64,000 bases of DNA from Veillonella parvula (GCF_902810435.1 NZ_LR778174.1:917501-981500); one strand, 5' to 3'. Positions 17,694-27,070 are shown, numbered from the stretch's first letter. The notes: a model not told the origin generated them from the sequence alone. Made by a program: numbers and translations.

Positions 17694-18263
17694 ATGAAGA
17701 AATTAGTATTATTAACTTTAGCTGCTACAGTCGTAGCCGGTAGTGCATTTGCTGCAGCTCCTGTAACGAAAATTAGTGATGGATCCACTAAGGTACAAGC
17801 TGATTATGCTTTTAAACAACACGTATCTAACGGTGGCGGCAATAGCAATGATGGTTTCGGTGTTTCTTTACAACACGACCTTTCCAATAAAGCCGCATTA
17901 CAATACTCTTACGATAAATTAAATGCAAAAAATGGCGATATTAAAGATCATCAATTAGCATTGGTTTATAAAGTACATCCAAATGTAAATCTATATGGTG
18001 CAGGTACTGCGATTCGTACAAATGATACTGAACTTGGTTTCCAAGCTGGTGTTATCGGTCATGTACCTTTGACTAATAAAGTAAATGGCTTTGCTAAGGC
18101 TGGTTGGGGTAATGATATTAAGCAAACTTATCAAGTAGGTGCTCAATATGAAGTACGCCCTGATGTAGATTTGAATGTATACTATGGCTATGATAAATAT
18201 AGTGTAGATAGCAATGATAAAACTGCAAAAGGTTTACACGCTGGTGTAGGCTACTCCTTCTAA
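17694..18263 (+). CDS. Small outer membrane beta-barrel protein (OmpA-barrel/porin-like)
   Basis: A 189-residue exported protein. A clear Sec signal peptide (Lys-Lys, hydrophobic core, cleavage after AFA, about residue 20) is followed by alternating amphipathic strands, for example VNLYGAGTA and VDLNVYYGYDKY. It ends in GVGYSF, the C-terminal phenylalanine recognised by the BAM machinery. Predicted 8-stranded barrel with no periplasmic domain. This is direct evidence of an outer membrane in the host. No function can be assigned. The gene has its own AGGAGG and terminator. High expression is possible given the very clean codon use. Confidence 0.8.
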   Translation: MKKLVLLTLAATVVAGSAFAAAPVTKISDGSTKVQADYAFKQHVSNGGGNSNDGFGVSLQHDLSNKAALQYSYDKLNAKNGDIKDHQLALVYKVHPNVNLYGAGTAIRTNDTELGFQAGVIGHVPLTNKVNGFAKAGWGNDIKQTYQVGAQYEVRPDVDLNVYYGYDKYSVDSNDKTAKGLHAGVGYSF

Positions 18264-18273
18264 GGATGATGAT

Positions 18274-18300
18274 GACCACTCTTTTGAGTGGTCTTTTTTT
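18274..18300 (+). terminator. Rho-independent terminator after the OMP gene
   Basis: GACCACTC pairs with GAGTGGTC around TTTT and is followed by seven T. Confidence 0.95.
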
Positions 18301-18417
18301 ATATATTTACTGTTTTATTGTATATTTGTTAATTATTTTTTCTAAATAAGGTACTTAATATATTCTATATATATTTAATAAGTGTTGAGTTACTAATAGT
18401 TAGTTAAATCTTCTATG

Positions 18418-18472
18418 TATACAATATATTTACTGAATATACGTTGTATATTTAAATTAGTTTAGGTATGAT
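18418..18472 (+). promoter_or_regulatory. Aminotransferase promoter with an inverted repeat
   Basis: TTGTAT (18444-18449) and TATGAT (18467-18472) have a 17-base spacer. An inverted repeat TATACAA (18418-18424) / TTGTATA (18444-18450) has its right arm on the -35 box, so a bound dimer would block the promoter. The rest of the 248-bp gap is AT-rich without other clear signals. Confidence 0.55.
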
Positions 18473-18511
18473 AAATATGTAATATTCATTTCAGATAGGA
18501 TGGTGCTAGTT

Positions 18512-19759
18512 ATGACAAGTGTTGCTGCAAAGCATGCAAAAGGAAAAAAATTAAAAGACGTGATCTTCGTAACTGCTGGTCAAGCTCAAGCTGATGCTAA
18601 AGAAAATGGCCGTGAGAATGTTGTGAATGGTACGTTGGGTGCTATTCATGATGAAGAGGGAAACTTAGTTTTTCTTAAGACCGTTAAAGAAGAATATTTG
18701 AGTCTTTCGGATTCTGAACATGTTGGTTATGCACCAATTGCGGGTATTCCAGATTTTTTGTGTGCTGCTGAAAAAGAATGTTTTGGTAATTTCCGTCCAG
18801 AAGGTCATATTCGTAGCATTGCTACCGCAGGTGGCACTGGTGGCATTCATCATTTGATTCATAACTACACAGAGCCTGGTGATGAAGTATTAACAGCGGA
18901 TTGGTACTGGGGTGCATATCGTGTTATTTGTAGCGATACTGGACGTACACTAGTTACGTATTCTTTATTTGATGAACATAATAACTTTAATCATGAAGCA
19001 TTCCAAAATCGTGTAAACGAATTGGCGGCTAAACAAACAAATGTGGTTGTTATCTTTAATACACCTGGTAATAACCCAACCGGCTACTCTATTGAGGATA
19101 AAGATTGGGATTCTATCCTTAATTTCCTGAAGGATTTAGTTGCTATTGGTCGAAATAATGTGATTATTGGTATTGATGTAGCATATCTTGATTACTCTGG
19201 TGAAAAAGATGAGGTACGTGCGTTCTTCAATAAATTTAGTCATTTACCAAAAGAAATTCTCACCTGTGTGTGTTATAGCTTATCTAAAGGATTTACTATG
19301 TATGGTCAGCGCGTTGGTGCGATGATTGGGATCTCTGACGATGAAGAAATAGCTGATGAGTTTTTCGAAGTTAACAAATCTACAAGTCGTGCCACATGGT
19401 CCAATATTTGTCGTCCTGCAATGCGTGCAATGGCTAATATTGTGGCTGATTCAGCTAAGTTTAAGGAATATGAAGCTGAACGCAATTGCTATTATCAATT
19501 AATTCGCGATCGTGCTGATATCTTTAAACAAGAAGCAGCACAAGTAGGACTTCCCATGTTACCTTACCGTGGTGGGTTCTTTATTACAATCCCTACAGAC
19601 TCTGCAAATGCTATCTGTGAAGAGTTGAAAAAAGAGCACATCTATGTGATTGCATTAGCAAATGGTATTCGTATAGCAGCATGTGGTATTCCTAAATGTC
19701 AAATGACAGGTCTAGCTGAAAAAATTTATAATGCCATGAAACGTCTTGGTAAATTATAA
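18512..19759 (+). CDS. Class I/II PLP-dependent aminotransferase
   Basis: A 415-residue fold-type I aminotransferase. Visible elements: GYAPIAGIPDF (substrate end of the N-terminal arm), TAGGTGGIHH (cofactor phosphate loop), NTPGNNPTGY (the conserved Asn-Pro), and the lysine that binds PLP in SLSKGFTMYGQR, near residue 258. The C-terminal domain has RGGFFITIP and the carboxylate-binding region GIRIAACG. The general pattern is like aromatic-amino-acid/aspartate aminotransferases, but substrate cannot be fixed from the sequence. ATG 18512 follows AGGATGG; an ATG at 18500 overlaps that site and is less likely. It stands alone with its own promoter and terminator. Confidence 0.88.
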   Translation: MTSVAAKHAKGKKLKDVIFVTAGQAQADAKENGRENVVNGTLGAIHDEEGNLVFLKTVKEEYLSLSDSEHVGYAPIAGIPDFLCAAEKECFGNFRPEGHIRSIATAGGTGGIHHLIHNYTEPGDEVLTADWYWGAYRVICSDTGRTLVTYSLFDEHNNFNHEAFQNRVNELAAKQTNVVVIFNTPGNNPTGYSIEDKDWDSILNFLKDLVAIGRNNVIIGIDVAYLDYSGEKDEVRAFFNKFSHLPKEILTCVCYSLSKGFTMYGQRVGAMIGISDDEEIADEFFEVNKSTSRATWSNICRPAMRAMANIVADSAKFKEYEAERNCYYQLIRDRADIFKQEAAQVGLPMLPYRGGFFITIPTDSANAICEELKKEHIYVIALANGIRIAACGIPKCQMTGLAEKIYNAMKRLGKL

Positions 19760-19773
19760 TACATAAGTAAATT

Positions 19774-19817
19774 ATACTAAAAACCACTTGATACATGTAT
19801 CAAGTGGTTTTTAGTAT
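19774..19817. terminator. 44-bp perfect palindrome, bidirectional terminator
   Basis: The sequence reads identically on both strands over 44 bp, with the core CCACTTGATACA facing TGTATCAAGTGG, flanked by A-runs and T-runs. It sits between two convergent genes and can terminate both. Confidence 0.85.
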
Positions 19818-19888
19818 GTAGATATAAATTTGATTGAATAAATATAAAAGGATATTAGTAATGTAATCAATTTTGTTTATTTGTTACA

Positions 19889-20158
19889 TTAGTGAATATC
19901 TTTATGCTCTTTAATGTCTTTATCAGCTTCTTTTGCCAAGTTTTCAAGCGCTCGTTTAGGAGCGGTTCTTTCACCTGTTTCTGGGTCTATAAATTCAACG
20001 CGGTCCAAGGTGCTTGTAATTTGACCACGAATGAAGCTTAAGTAGATTTCGTATAGTTCTTTTTTTTCTGCTAACTCTTCTGGCGTTAATTCTTGACCAG
20101 ATTTTTTCTTTGCAGCTAGTTCATTTATTCGTTTTAATGTATCGTTAATATTACTCAT
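19889..20158 (-). CDS. DUF896 family protein (YnzC-like)
   Basis: An 89-residue cytoplasmic protein matching DUF896: the N-terminal helical hairpin has the pattern INELAAKKKSGQELTPEE followed by KKELYEIYLSFIRG. B. subtilis YnzC and YneF-type relatives fold as a small helical bundle; their function is unknown. The C-terminus is acidic and basic in turn (DKDIKEHKDIH). The ATG follows CAGGAGG on the minus strand. It is divergent from nth, with about 120 bp between the starts. An inverted repeat TATTCTA/TAGAATA lies just upstream of its ribosome binding site. Confidence 0.88.
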   Translation of the reverse strand: MSNINDTLKRINELAAKKKSGQELTPEELAEKKELYEIYLSFIRGQITSTLDRVEFIDPETGERTAPKRALENLAKEADKDIKEHKDIH

Positions 20159-20281
20159 ATGAGCCTCCTGTATTCTATATTAGAATAGTATGTTTTATTA
20201 TAACATAGAACTTAATGAATACGTATGGTAAGATATAAGTTGTACGCGTCTGTACTTTCACAGGTGAGAAAGGAGAACTGT

Positions 20282-20917
20282 ATGCGTGTAACAAAAGCGA
20301 TAAAGGCAGAGCAGTTGAAATTGTTACAAGAGCATTATTTTGATGCAAAACCTGCCCTTGAGTATACAAATGAATTTGAATTATTAGTTGCTGTAGTTTT
20401 GTCAGCACAATGTACGGATGAACGAGTTAATATTGTTACTAAACGATTATTTCCTGAACTTAATCATCCTGCAAAGATGCTTGAAATTGGAGTTGCTAAG
20501 TTAGAGACTCTTATTAAAGATTGTGGCCTTTATAAGTCCAAGGCAAAAAACTTAATTGCTACTTGTCAAATTTTAGTTGACCGATATCATGGAGAGGTGC
20601 CTCGTGAGTTTGATCAACTCGTTGAATTGCCTGGTGTGGGGCGTAAAACAGCAAATGTTGTGGTATCCGTTTTATTTGGTACACCAGCCATTGCGGTAGA
20701 TACACATGTATTTCGCGTGTCTAACCGATTAAAATTAGGTATTGCTAAGACGCCAGAAGAGATGGAACAAAAGTTACAAAAGGCAATTCCAAAAAAGGAC
20801 TGGGCTGCCGCACACCACTGGTTAATCTATCATGGCCGTAGATTGTGTAAGGCTCGTAAGCCTTTGTGTAATGAATGTTTTTTAAATCATCTATGTCCTT
20901 CAGCCGGAAAGGTTTAA
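20282..20917 (+). CDS. nth: Endonuclease III (DNA glycosylase/AP lyase)
   Basis: A 211-residue base-excision repair enzyme that removes oxidised pyrimidines and nicks the AP site. It shows the helix-hairpin-helix LPGVGRKTANV with the catalytic lysine, VDTHVFRV with the catalytic aspartate, and four C-terminal cysteines in the C-x6-C-x2-C-x5-C spacing of the [4Fe-4S] cluster. The ATG at 20282 follows AAAGGAG; upstream in-frame starts lack a site. The stop is one base from the start of the next gene, so the unknown downstream protein is co-translated with it. Confidence 0.95.
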   Translation: MRVTKAIKAEQLKLLQEHYFDAKPALEYTNEFELLVAVVLSAQCTDERVNIVTKRLFPELNHPAKMLEIGVAKLETLIKDCGLYKSKAKNLIATCQILVDRYHGEVPREFDQLVELPGVGRKTANVVVSVLFGTPAIAVDTHVFRVSNRLKLGIAKTPEEMEQKLQKAIPKKDWAAAHHWLIYHGRRLCKARKPLCNECFLNHLCPSAGKV

Positions 20918-20918
20918 T

Positions 20919-22364
20919 ATGAAAGTAAATAACGAAGAATTTATTGCCCTTTGTGCTAATCATGGTATTGAGGGAATTGATATTGTAAATGAGTTAATGC
21001 GTTTTAAAGTGCTAGATCAATTGATTTCTAGTAATGCTAGCTCCCGTGAGTGGGGTGTAACGGCAGATGATTTATATGCGTTAGCAGAAAAATCCACAGT
21101 AGAATCCTTTGGTCCTGTACCATATGATTTGAATACATTCCAAGCTCTTTATGGACCATCCTTTAGAGTGGAATTGTTTGATTTTATTAGTGACACAGGC
21201 ATTTTAGAAGGTCTAGATGTAGGCACTATTTGGGAAACTCCTGTTCGTGAAAGTATCGAAGCTCATAGTAAAACGGGAGAATTGGTTCTGTATGCTTATG
21301 TAGAAGAATATGCAGGCATGGTTGAAGAGATTCTTCAATCTTATGAAGATAAAAAAGTCGTTCTGTATACGGCATCTCCCGTGTGTTATAGCATTTTGAC
21401 ACGTTTATATCCGATGGCTCAAATCATTAATCAATGGCCTCATCGTAGCTATTTTGACCATATCTTTACAGGCACAGTTGGTATGTTCCAATCCTCTGAA
21501 GATATTGTAGAAGAGGTCGCTAACGGATTACATAACTTAGTTCCAGAAGGGACTGCTCAATTATTCTTACCTGCTACAATGGCACAAAATCAATTGGGCT
21601 TAAATAATATGGCGTTGCAATTTTTCTTGAACCAAAAACGAGTAGAAGCTATACGAGAATGGACTCCATTAGGGGCTTATGAAATCGTATATGGTAAATA
21701 CGATGTAAAAAAAATGCGTGTTGGTCTTCGTGAACGTGTAGGGGATGAGTGGAAAACAATTAATTATATTTCATTACCTCATGGCGTATTTGCGCAATTG
21801 CCAGTATTTACGGTATTAAATTATGGCTTGTCCTTGCGCTCTATTTTGTTGCCCGGCGGTCAAACGGACGTAGCCTTAGGTCAAGATGGTATTTATTGCA
21901 TTGATAGCCGTGTATCTGAATTAGGTCGCACTGCTCTTATTGAAAGTGGAGCTTATTTTCTTACTTTTAAACGTCATACTGATCATATTGATGTAGAGAT
22001 TACGACAAAAGCGCCTGTAGATGATATGTACTGGATGTTCCCAGATGCTGAATTAGCATATATGTGGTATGCCTATTTCTGCAGCACTACGGGTCAAACA
22101 TTGATTCAAGAAATCTCTATGCTCGTTCAAACAGATGAATCCTTTGGCTATATGCTTAGTAGCGTACGTCGTCGCGTATTAGATGTAAAGGATGAAGCCC
22201 AGCTAATTGAATCTGTACAGGCTGCTGACGAGGCGTATATCAAGGCTGTTACGGAGGCTACAAGGAGTTGGAAAGAGACCGTAGATTCATTAGGTGCACA
22301 AGTTATGCCACCTACAGCTTCTATTGATATTGAAGATTATAGTGACTATAAAAAAGAATTGTAA
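20919..22364 (+). CDS. Unrecognised 481-residue protein, possibly a decayed N6-methyltransferase/specificity fusion
   Basis: I do not recognise a named family. It has no signal peptide or membrane segment. Residues about 115-260 are laid out like a Rossmann methyltransferase: a short acidic turn, alternating strands and helices, FDHIFTG where N6-adenine methylases have the catalytic NPPF/Y strand, then LVPEGTAQLFLP. The catalytic NPPY is absent. The region after about 300 has SLPHGVF and a stretch (AYMWYAYFCSTTGQTL) like the conserved region that closes a target-recognition domain in HsdS, then a coiled coil. It is tightly coupled to nth (one-base gap, GGAAAGG site inside nth) and followed by a PC4-like ssDNA-binding gene, so a DNA-related role is plausible. 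Domain calls are inference. Confidence 0.5.
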   Translation: MKVNNEEFIALCANHGIEGIDIVNELMRFKVLDQLISSNASSREWGVTADDLYALAEKSTVESFGPVPYDLNTFQALYGPSFRVELFDFISDTGILEGLDVGTIWETPVRESIEAHSKTGELVLYAYVEEYAGMVEEILQSYEDKKVVLYTASPVCYSILTRLYPMAQIINQWPHRSYFDHIFTGTVGMFQSSEDIVEEVANGLHNLVPEGTAQLFLPATMAQNQLGLNNMALQFFLNQKRVEAIREWTPLGAYEIVYGKYDVKKMRVGLRERVGDEWKTINYISLPHGVFAQLPVFTVLNYGLSLRSILLPGGQTDVALGQDGIYCIDSRVSELGRTALIESGAYFLTFKRHTDHIDVEITTKAPVDDMYWMFPDAELAYMWYAYFCSTTGQTLIQEISMLVQTDESFGYMLSSVRRRVLDVKDEAQLIESVQAADEAYIKAVTEATRSWKETVDSLGAQVMPPTASIDIEDYSDYKKEL

Positions 22365-22468
22365 ATCATATAATTTTGGTTTAAAATATATCGTATCCTA
22401 AAAAATATAAACTACTAAATATAGTAGATACGAAACATAGCATATGAATATGTAAGAAAGGAGGACCT

Positions 22469-22738
22469 ATGGCAGTTATTAATTTTGAAATCTTCAAGGT
22501 TATTGGTACTTTATCTGAAGATAAAGATGGTTGGAAAAAACAATTAACATGTACTAGTTGGGGAAAATACAATCCTAAGTTTGATCTTCGTGCTTGGGAT
22601 AGTGAATATACAAGCATGAAAAAAGGTATTACCCTTTCTTTAGAGGAGCTTATTGCATTGCGTGACATCCTAAATGAAAGCGACTTGGAAGCTATTTTAG
22701 CTGAGGCTATTGAAGAAAAGCAAGCATCCAAGGAATAG
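22469..22738 (+). CDS. YdbC-like PC4/p15 family ssDNA-binding protein
   Basis: An 89-residue protein matching the bacterial PC4-like YdbC family: a four-stranded sheet with [11 protein letters not shown] and KFDLRAW, then a C-terminal helix starting at [10 protein letters not shown]. Lactococcal YdbC is known to bind single-stranded DNA as a dimer through this fold. The start follows GAAAGGAGG. A 104-bp gap separates it from the unknown gene upstream. Neighbours nth and the possible methylase relic suggest a DNA-maintenance context, which is inference. Confidence 0.82.
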   Translation: MAVINFEIFKVIGTLSEDKDGWKKQLTCTSWGKYNPKFDLRAWDSEYTSMKKGITLSLEELIALRDILNESDLEAILAEAIEEKQASKE

Positions 22739-22817
22739 CATTGGTTACTTGCATTTGTGCAAGTGTCATGCTATAATCTATAAGAATAATATTGATTGCT
22801 GGAAAGAGGTGTATAGA

Positions 22818-23015
22818 ATGAAACAAGGTATTCATCCAGACTATAAAGAAGCTACAGTAACTTGCGGTTGTGGCAACACATTCAAAACTGGCTCTGTAAA
22901 AGAAGACCTTCGTGTAGACGTTTGCTCCAAATGCCATCCGTTCTTCACTGGTCAACAACGTGCGGCTCAAGCTCGTGGTCGTATTGAACAATTTAACAAA
23001 CGTTACGGCAAATAA
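22818..23015 (+). CDS. rpmE: 50S ribosomal protein L31, zinc-binding type
   Basis: A 65-residue ribosomal protein with the zinc-binding cysteine pairs in TCGCGN and VCSKCHPF, so it is the cysteine-containing (C+) form used when zinc is available. The N-terminus [14 protein letters not shown] and C-terminus IEQFNKRYG are typical. ATG 22818 follows AAAGAGGTG; longer in-frame starts overlap ydbC and are rejected. A hairpin follows before the DUF1385 gene. Confidence 0.96.
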   Translation: MKQGIHPDYKEATVTCGCGNTFKTGSVKEDLRVDVCSKCHPFFTGQQRAAQARGRIEQFNKRYGK

Positions 23016-23040
23016 TTTGTATTGTAATGTAACATGTATT

Positions 23041-23070
23041 GGCAGGGCTGTTGGCTCTGCCTATATTTGT
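23041..23070 (+). terminator. Hairpin terminator after rpmE
   Basis: GGCAGGGC pairs with GCTCTGCC (one G-T pair) around TGTTG and is followed by TATATTTGTTT. The T-tract is modest. Confidence 0.55.
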
Positions 23071-23087
23071 TTATGAGAGGAGATCTT

Positions 23088-23978
23088 GTGAACAGAGAAC
23101 GTATTAAAAAGTTTGTCGGAGGACAGGCTGTGATCGAAGGTGTCATGATGAGAGGCCCTGGTTATACGGCAACTGCCGTACGTGAGCCTGCGGGAACTAT
23201 TGTAGTTCAAAAAGAGGCTACAAAGTCCATTGCTGACACATATCCAATATTGAAAAAACCATTTCTTCGTGGCTGTGTAGCTCTCTATGAATCTCTAGTG
23301 ATAGGCATGAAGGCTTTATCCTTCTCTGCTAAGGCTGCTGGCGATGAAGAGGAAGAAATGTCTAATAGTGAAATCGCCATTACCATGGTCATTTCTACAC
23401 TGTTTGCGATAGCTGTGTTTTTGGCATTGCCTACATTTATCGTAAAATTCATTCCTGGTGTACAGGATAATCATATAGTATTAAATCTCATTGAAGGTGT
23501 CATTCGTTTAGTGCTTTTCTTACTTTATATTTGGGGGATTGGCCTTACGAAGGATATTCAACGAGTTTTCCAATATCATGGGGCAGAGCATAAGACGATT
23601 CATACTTATGAATTAGATTTACCTCTAACTGTAGAAAACGTTCGTCAACAAAGTCGCTTGCATGCGCGATGTGGTACAAACTTCTTACTTATCGTGATGG
23701 TCGTTAGTATCTTTGTATTTGCTTTCTTAGGCTGGCCTAATTTGTTGGAACGTATCGTGAGCCGCGTACTCCTTATGCCTGTAGTAGCTGGCATTGCGTA
23801 TGAGGTAATTCGTCTTGCTGGACGTAGTGATCAATCTTTTGTGAAAGCTCTTATTAAACCAGGTCTTGCGTTACAATATATGACAACGCGTGAACCAGAA
23901 GATGATCAAATTGAGGTTGCTATACGAGCTTTAGAAGAGGTCCGTCCTCCTGAGAGTGACGCATATGAAGAGGAATAA
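23088..23978 (+). CDS. DUF1385 integral membrane protein (YqhQ-like)
   Basis: A 296-residue membrane protein of DUF1385. It shows the signature [14 protein letters not shown] near the N-terminus, [10 protein letters not shown], and [15 protein letters not shown] between membrane segments, with about four hydrophobic segments (around residues 95-115, 135-160, 200-225 and 235-255). The biochemical role of the family is unknown; it is commonly next to rpmE and prfA in Firmicutes, as here. A GTG start at 23088 is chosen because GAGAGGAG lies upstream; ATG 23073 overlaps that site. Confidence 0.88.
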   Translation: MNRERIKKFVGGQAVIEGVMMRGPGYTATAVREPAGTIVVQKEATKSIADTYPILKKPFLRGCVALYESLVIGMKALSFSAKAAGDEEEEMSNSEIAITMVISTLFAIAVFLALPTFIVKFIPGVQDNHIVLNLIEGVIRLVLFLLYIWGIGLTKDIQRVFQYHGAEHKTIHTYELDLPLTVENVRQQSRLHARCGTNFLLIVMVVSIFVFAFLGWPNLLERIVSRVLLMPVVAGIAYEVIRLAGRSDQSFVKALIKPGLALQYMTTREPEDDQIEVAIRALEEVRPPESDAYEEE

Positions 23979-23980
23979 AC

Positions 23981-25063
23981 ATGTTAGTTGATAAATTACA
24001 AGTTATTGAAGATAAATTTATGGATCTTGAGCAGCGCATTAGTGACCCAGAGGTCATTGCTCGCCAAGATGAATGGCGTAAATTGACCCGTCAACATGCT
24101 CAATTATCTGAAACCGTTGAAACGTTCCGTACTTACAAAAAAGTTTTATCTGGTATTGATGAAGCTATGGAAGTTATTGAAGATAAATCCATGGACGAAG
24201 AATTCCGAGAAATGGCTCAAGAGGAATTGAAAGAGTTAAAACCTCAAAAAGAGGAATTGGAAGAAAAGTTGCAAGTTCTATTATTGCCTAAGGATCCTAA
24301 TGATGATAAAAATATTATCATTGAGATTCGCGGGGGCGCTGGCGGTGATGAAGCTGCATTATTTGCAGGCGACTTATTCCGTATGTACACTAAATATGCG
24401 GAAAGCCAAGGCTGGCGTTGTGAGATTATCGATGCTAATGAACCTGAACTTGGTGGCTTTAAAGAGGTTATTTTCTCTGTAGATGGTGAAAATGTATACT
24501 CTAAGATGAAATTTGAATCTGGTGTACATCGCGTACAACGTGTACCAGCTACGGAAACTCAAGGCCGTGTACATACATCTACAGTTACAGTAGCCGTATT
24601 GCCAGAGATGGAAGATGTTGATATTGAAGTTAATGAAAAAGATTTGAAAATCGACACCTATCGTGCGAGTGGTGCCGGTGGTCAGCATATCAATAAAACT
24701 GAGTCTGCTGTTCGTATTACACACTTACCATCTGGTATCGTTGTAGCGTGTCAAGATCAACGATCTCAGTTACAAAATCGTGAAAAAGCTATGCGTGTAT
24801 TACGCGCTAAATTGCAAGACCAAGCTGAACAAGAGGCCATTTCTAGCATGGCTGCAGACCGTAAGAGTCAAGTTGGCACAGGTGATCGTAGTGAACGTAT
24901 TCGCACTTATAACTACCCACAAGGACGCGTCACAGATCATCGTATTAATTTAACATTATATAAATTAGATGCTATTTTAAATGGCGATCTTGATGAAATT
25001 ATTCAAGCCTTAAATGCTGCAGACCAAGCGGCAAAAATGCAGGAGGCTAATACAAATGCATAA
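23981..25063 (+). CDS. prfA: Peptide chain release factor 1
   Basis: A 360-residue release factor that recognises UAA and UAG. It shows the PAT tripeptide anticodon motif in [10 protein letters not shown], the catalytic GGQ in [15 protein letters not shown] (target of PrmC methylation), and an N-terminal helical domain. Length is standard. It starts two bases after the DUF1385 stop and overlaps prmC by eight bases, so substrate and modifying enzyme are co-translated. Confidence 0.97.
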   Translation: MLVDKLQVIEDKFMDLEQRISDPEVIARQDEWRKLTRQHAQLSETVETFRTYKKVLSGIDEAMEVIEDKSMDEEFREMAQEELKELKPQKEELEEKLQVLLLPKDPNDDKNIIIEIRGGAGGDEAALFAGDLFRMYTKYAESQGWRCEIIDANEPELGGFKEVIFSVDGENVYSKMKFESGVHRVQRVPATETQGRVHTSTVTVAVLPEMEDVDIEVNEKDLKIDTYRASGAGGQHINKTESAVRITHLPSGIVVACQDQRSQLQNREKAMRVLRAKLQDQAEQEAISSMAADRKSQVGTGDRSERIRTYNYPQGRVTDHRINLTLYKLDAILNGDLDEIIQALNAADQAAKMQEANTNA

Positions 25064-25925
25064 GGAGATTTGGACAATCGGTCGTATTCTCCAGTGGACA
25101 GAGCAGTACTTTCAAAGCAAGGAGATGGATACACCTCGACTTGATGGGGAAGTACTGCTTTCTCACGTTTTAGGTAAAGATCGGATTTATCTATATACCC
25201 ATTATGACCAACCGCTTATTCAAGACGAGCTCGATGCCTTTAGGCCTCTCGTTCAACGACGGGCTAAGGGGCATTGTGTAGCGGCTATCATTGGGGAAAA
25301 GGACTTTATGGGGTTGACCTTTAAGGTGAATGATAAGGTATTGATTCCACGACCTGATACGGAAACCTTGATTGAGCATGTACTAGGTACTTCTCCAAAA
25401 GATAGTAATGTGCGTATTCTTGATGTATGCACAGGCCCTGGTACGATATTGTTAAGTTTACTACACTATTTGCCGAATGCGTGTGGTGTAGGTCTTGAAA
25501 TATCTACCGATGCTTTGTTAGTGGCTGAGGAGAACGGTGAAAGATTCAACTTAAATGATCGTGTTCAATTTTTAGAGTCCGATATGTTTTCTGCCTTGGC
25601 TGGTAACGCTGAAAAGTTTGACCTCATCGTATCAAATCCACCATATATTCGTACGGGAGATGCTAAATTATTGTCTCAAGACGTGTTAAATGAGCCGCAT
25701 ATTGCCTTGTTTGGTGGTGAAGATGGTTTAGAATTCTATCGTATTTTAGCTAAAGAATGTAGAAATTATTTAAACGCTAATGGCCGTGTGGCGTTTGAAG
25801 TAGGCTTTGACCAAGCAAAAGAGGTAGGTGCTTTATTGCAAGAAACAGGTCAATATTCGAATATTCAATTTATAGCTGACCTCGGTGGTCATAACCGGGT
25901 AGTGACAGCTGTATATGAGGGCTAA
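25056..25925 (+). CDS. prmC: Release factor glutamine methyltransferase PrmC
   Basis: A 289-residue SAM-dependent enzyme that N5-methylates the glutamine of the release factor GGQ motif. It has an N-terminal helical domain, [15 protein letters not shown], the SAM loop DVCTGPGTI, and the catalytic SNPPYI near residue 190. The start ATG lies inside the last codons of prfA, 9 bases after AGGAGG. The next gene begins two bases after its stop. Confidence 0.95.
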   Translation: MHKEIWTIGRILQWTEQYFQSKEMDTPRLDGEVLLSHVLGKDRIYLYTHYDQPLIQDELDAFRPLVQRRAKGHCVAAIIGEKDFMGLTFKVNDKVLIPRPDTETLIEHVLGTSPKDSNVRILDVCTGPGTILLSLLHYLPNACGVGLEISTDALLVAEENGERFNLNDRVQFLESDMFSALAGNAEKFDLIVSNPPYIRTGDAKLLSQDVLNEPHIALFGGEDGLEFYRILAKECRNYLNANGRVAFEVGFDQAKEVGALLQETGQYSNIQFIADLGGHNRVVTAVYEG

Positions 25926-25926
25926 T

Positions 25927-26958
25927 ATGGATACTAAAATCATTACAAATCCATCAGAACAAGATATAGATACGTTAGCCCGTGCTTTGCGCAATGGTGA
26001 ATTGGTGTCTATTCCTACAGAAACTGTATATGGATTAGGTGCAAATGGTCTAGATCCAGAGGCGATGGATAAAATCTATGCTGCCAAAGGACGGCCTTCT
26101 GATAATCCACTTATTTTGCATGTTCCTAATAGTGAAAGCATAAAACCTTTGGTAACAGAAATTTCTGCTACGGCGCAAGCCTTAATGGATACATTCTGGC
26201 CAGGGCCATTAACGATTACATTGCCTAAATCTGATTTAGTGCCAGATCGTGCAACAGGTGGTTTATCTCGTGTGGCGCTTCGGTGTCCTGATCATGAGGC
26301 ATGTCGAGTATTATTAGAGCGTGCAGGCATACCTATAGCGGCACCTAGTGCCAATATTTCAGGGCGCCCAAGTCCAACTACTGCAGAAGATGTATATAAT
26401 GATATGAATGGTCGCATTTCCTATATCTTAGATGCTGGTCCATGTACGATTGGTGTAGAGTCTACTGTTGTAGAAGTCCATGATGATAAGGTCATTATAT
26501 TAAGACCTGGTGGAATTACAAAAGCACAGCTTGAACGTGTGGTGTCTACTGTTGAGTATGATACTGCGTTAGTTAATGCAACCACTATACCAAAGGCTCC
26601 TGGCATGAAGTATACGCATTATGCGCCTGATGCACCTATGACGGTTGTTGTAGGTAGTCCAGAAGGTGTAGCACACACTTTCAAAGAGCTTTCAGAAGGC
26701 ATAGAAGGTCCCATAGGGTGTTTGGTAAGTCAAGAAACGTATAACTTGATTAAAGAGGATGGACGATTTATGTGCCATTGTTTTGGCCATCATGGAGATG
26801 CGTTAGCATTGGGGCACGACTTTTATAAAAGTCTATTACATTTTAATGAAAATCATGTTACGCTAATCCTAGCAGAAGGTGTTGATGATGATGGTTTCGG
26901 TGTTGCCATTATGAATCGAATGGAAAAAGCATCGAGTCATCATATCATTTATAAGTAA
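25927..26958 (+). CDS. L-threonylcarbamoyladenylate synthase (Sua5 type)
   Basis: A 343-residue enzyme that makes threonylcarbamoyl-AMP for t6A modification of ANN-decoding tRNAs. The N-terminal YrdC domain shows SIPTETVYGLGANG, KGRPSDNPLI and SANISGRPSPT; the C-terminal Sua5 domain (from about residue 220) begins after the linker PGMKYTHYAPDAPM. It therefore belongs to the two-domain Sua5/YwlC class, not the short TsaC class. Gene order sua5-ywlE-rpiB-glyA-upp parallels the B. subtilis ywlC region. Confidence 0.93.
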   Translation: MDTKIITNPSEQDIDTLARALRNGELVSIPTETVYGLGANGLDPEAMDKIYAAKGRPSDNPLILHVPNSESIKPLVTEISATAQALMDTFWPGPLTITLPKSDLVPDRATGGLSRVALRCPDHEACRVLLERAGIPIAAPSANISGRPSPTTAEDVYNDMNGRISYILDAGPCTIGVESTVVEVHDDKVIILRPGGITKAQLERVVSTVEYDTALVNATTIPKAPGMKYTHYAPDAPMTVVVGSPEGVAHTFKELSEGIEGPIGCLVSQETYNLIKEDGRFMCHCFGHHGDALALGHDFYKSLLHFNENHVTLILAEGVDDDGFGVAIMNRMEKASSHHIIYK

Positions 26959-27000
26959 ATTTAATAGCATAAAGATGTCCACTGATAATAGAAAAATGTC

Positions 27001-27054
27001 TTTACATATTGGATAGATTTGCTATAATGTATAAAGTAATCACAAAATGTGATT
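27001..27054 (+). promoter_or_regulatory. Promoter and palindrome upstream of the ywlE-like gene
   Basis: TTTACA (27001-27006) and TATAAT (27023-27028) are 16 bases apart. An inverted repeat AATCACA-AAA-TGTGATT (27038-27054) begins just after the expected transcription start; it could be an operator or a 5'-end hairpin. Confidence 0.65.
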
Positions 27055-27070
27055 GAGTAAGGATGTTATT

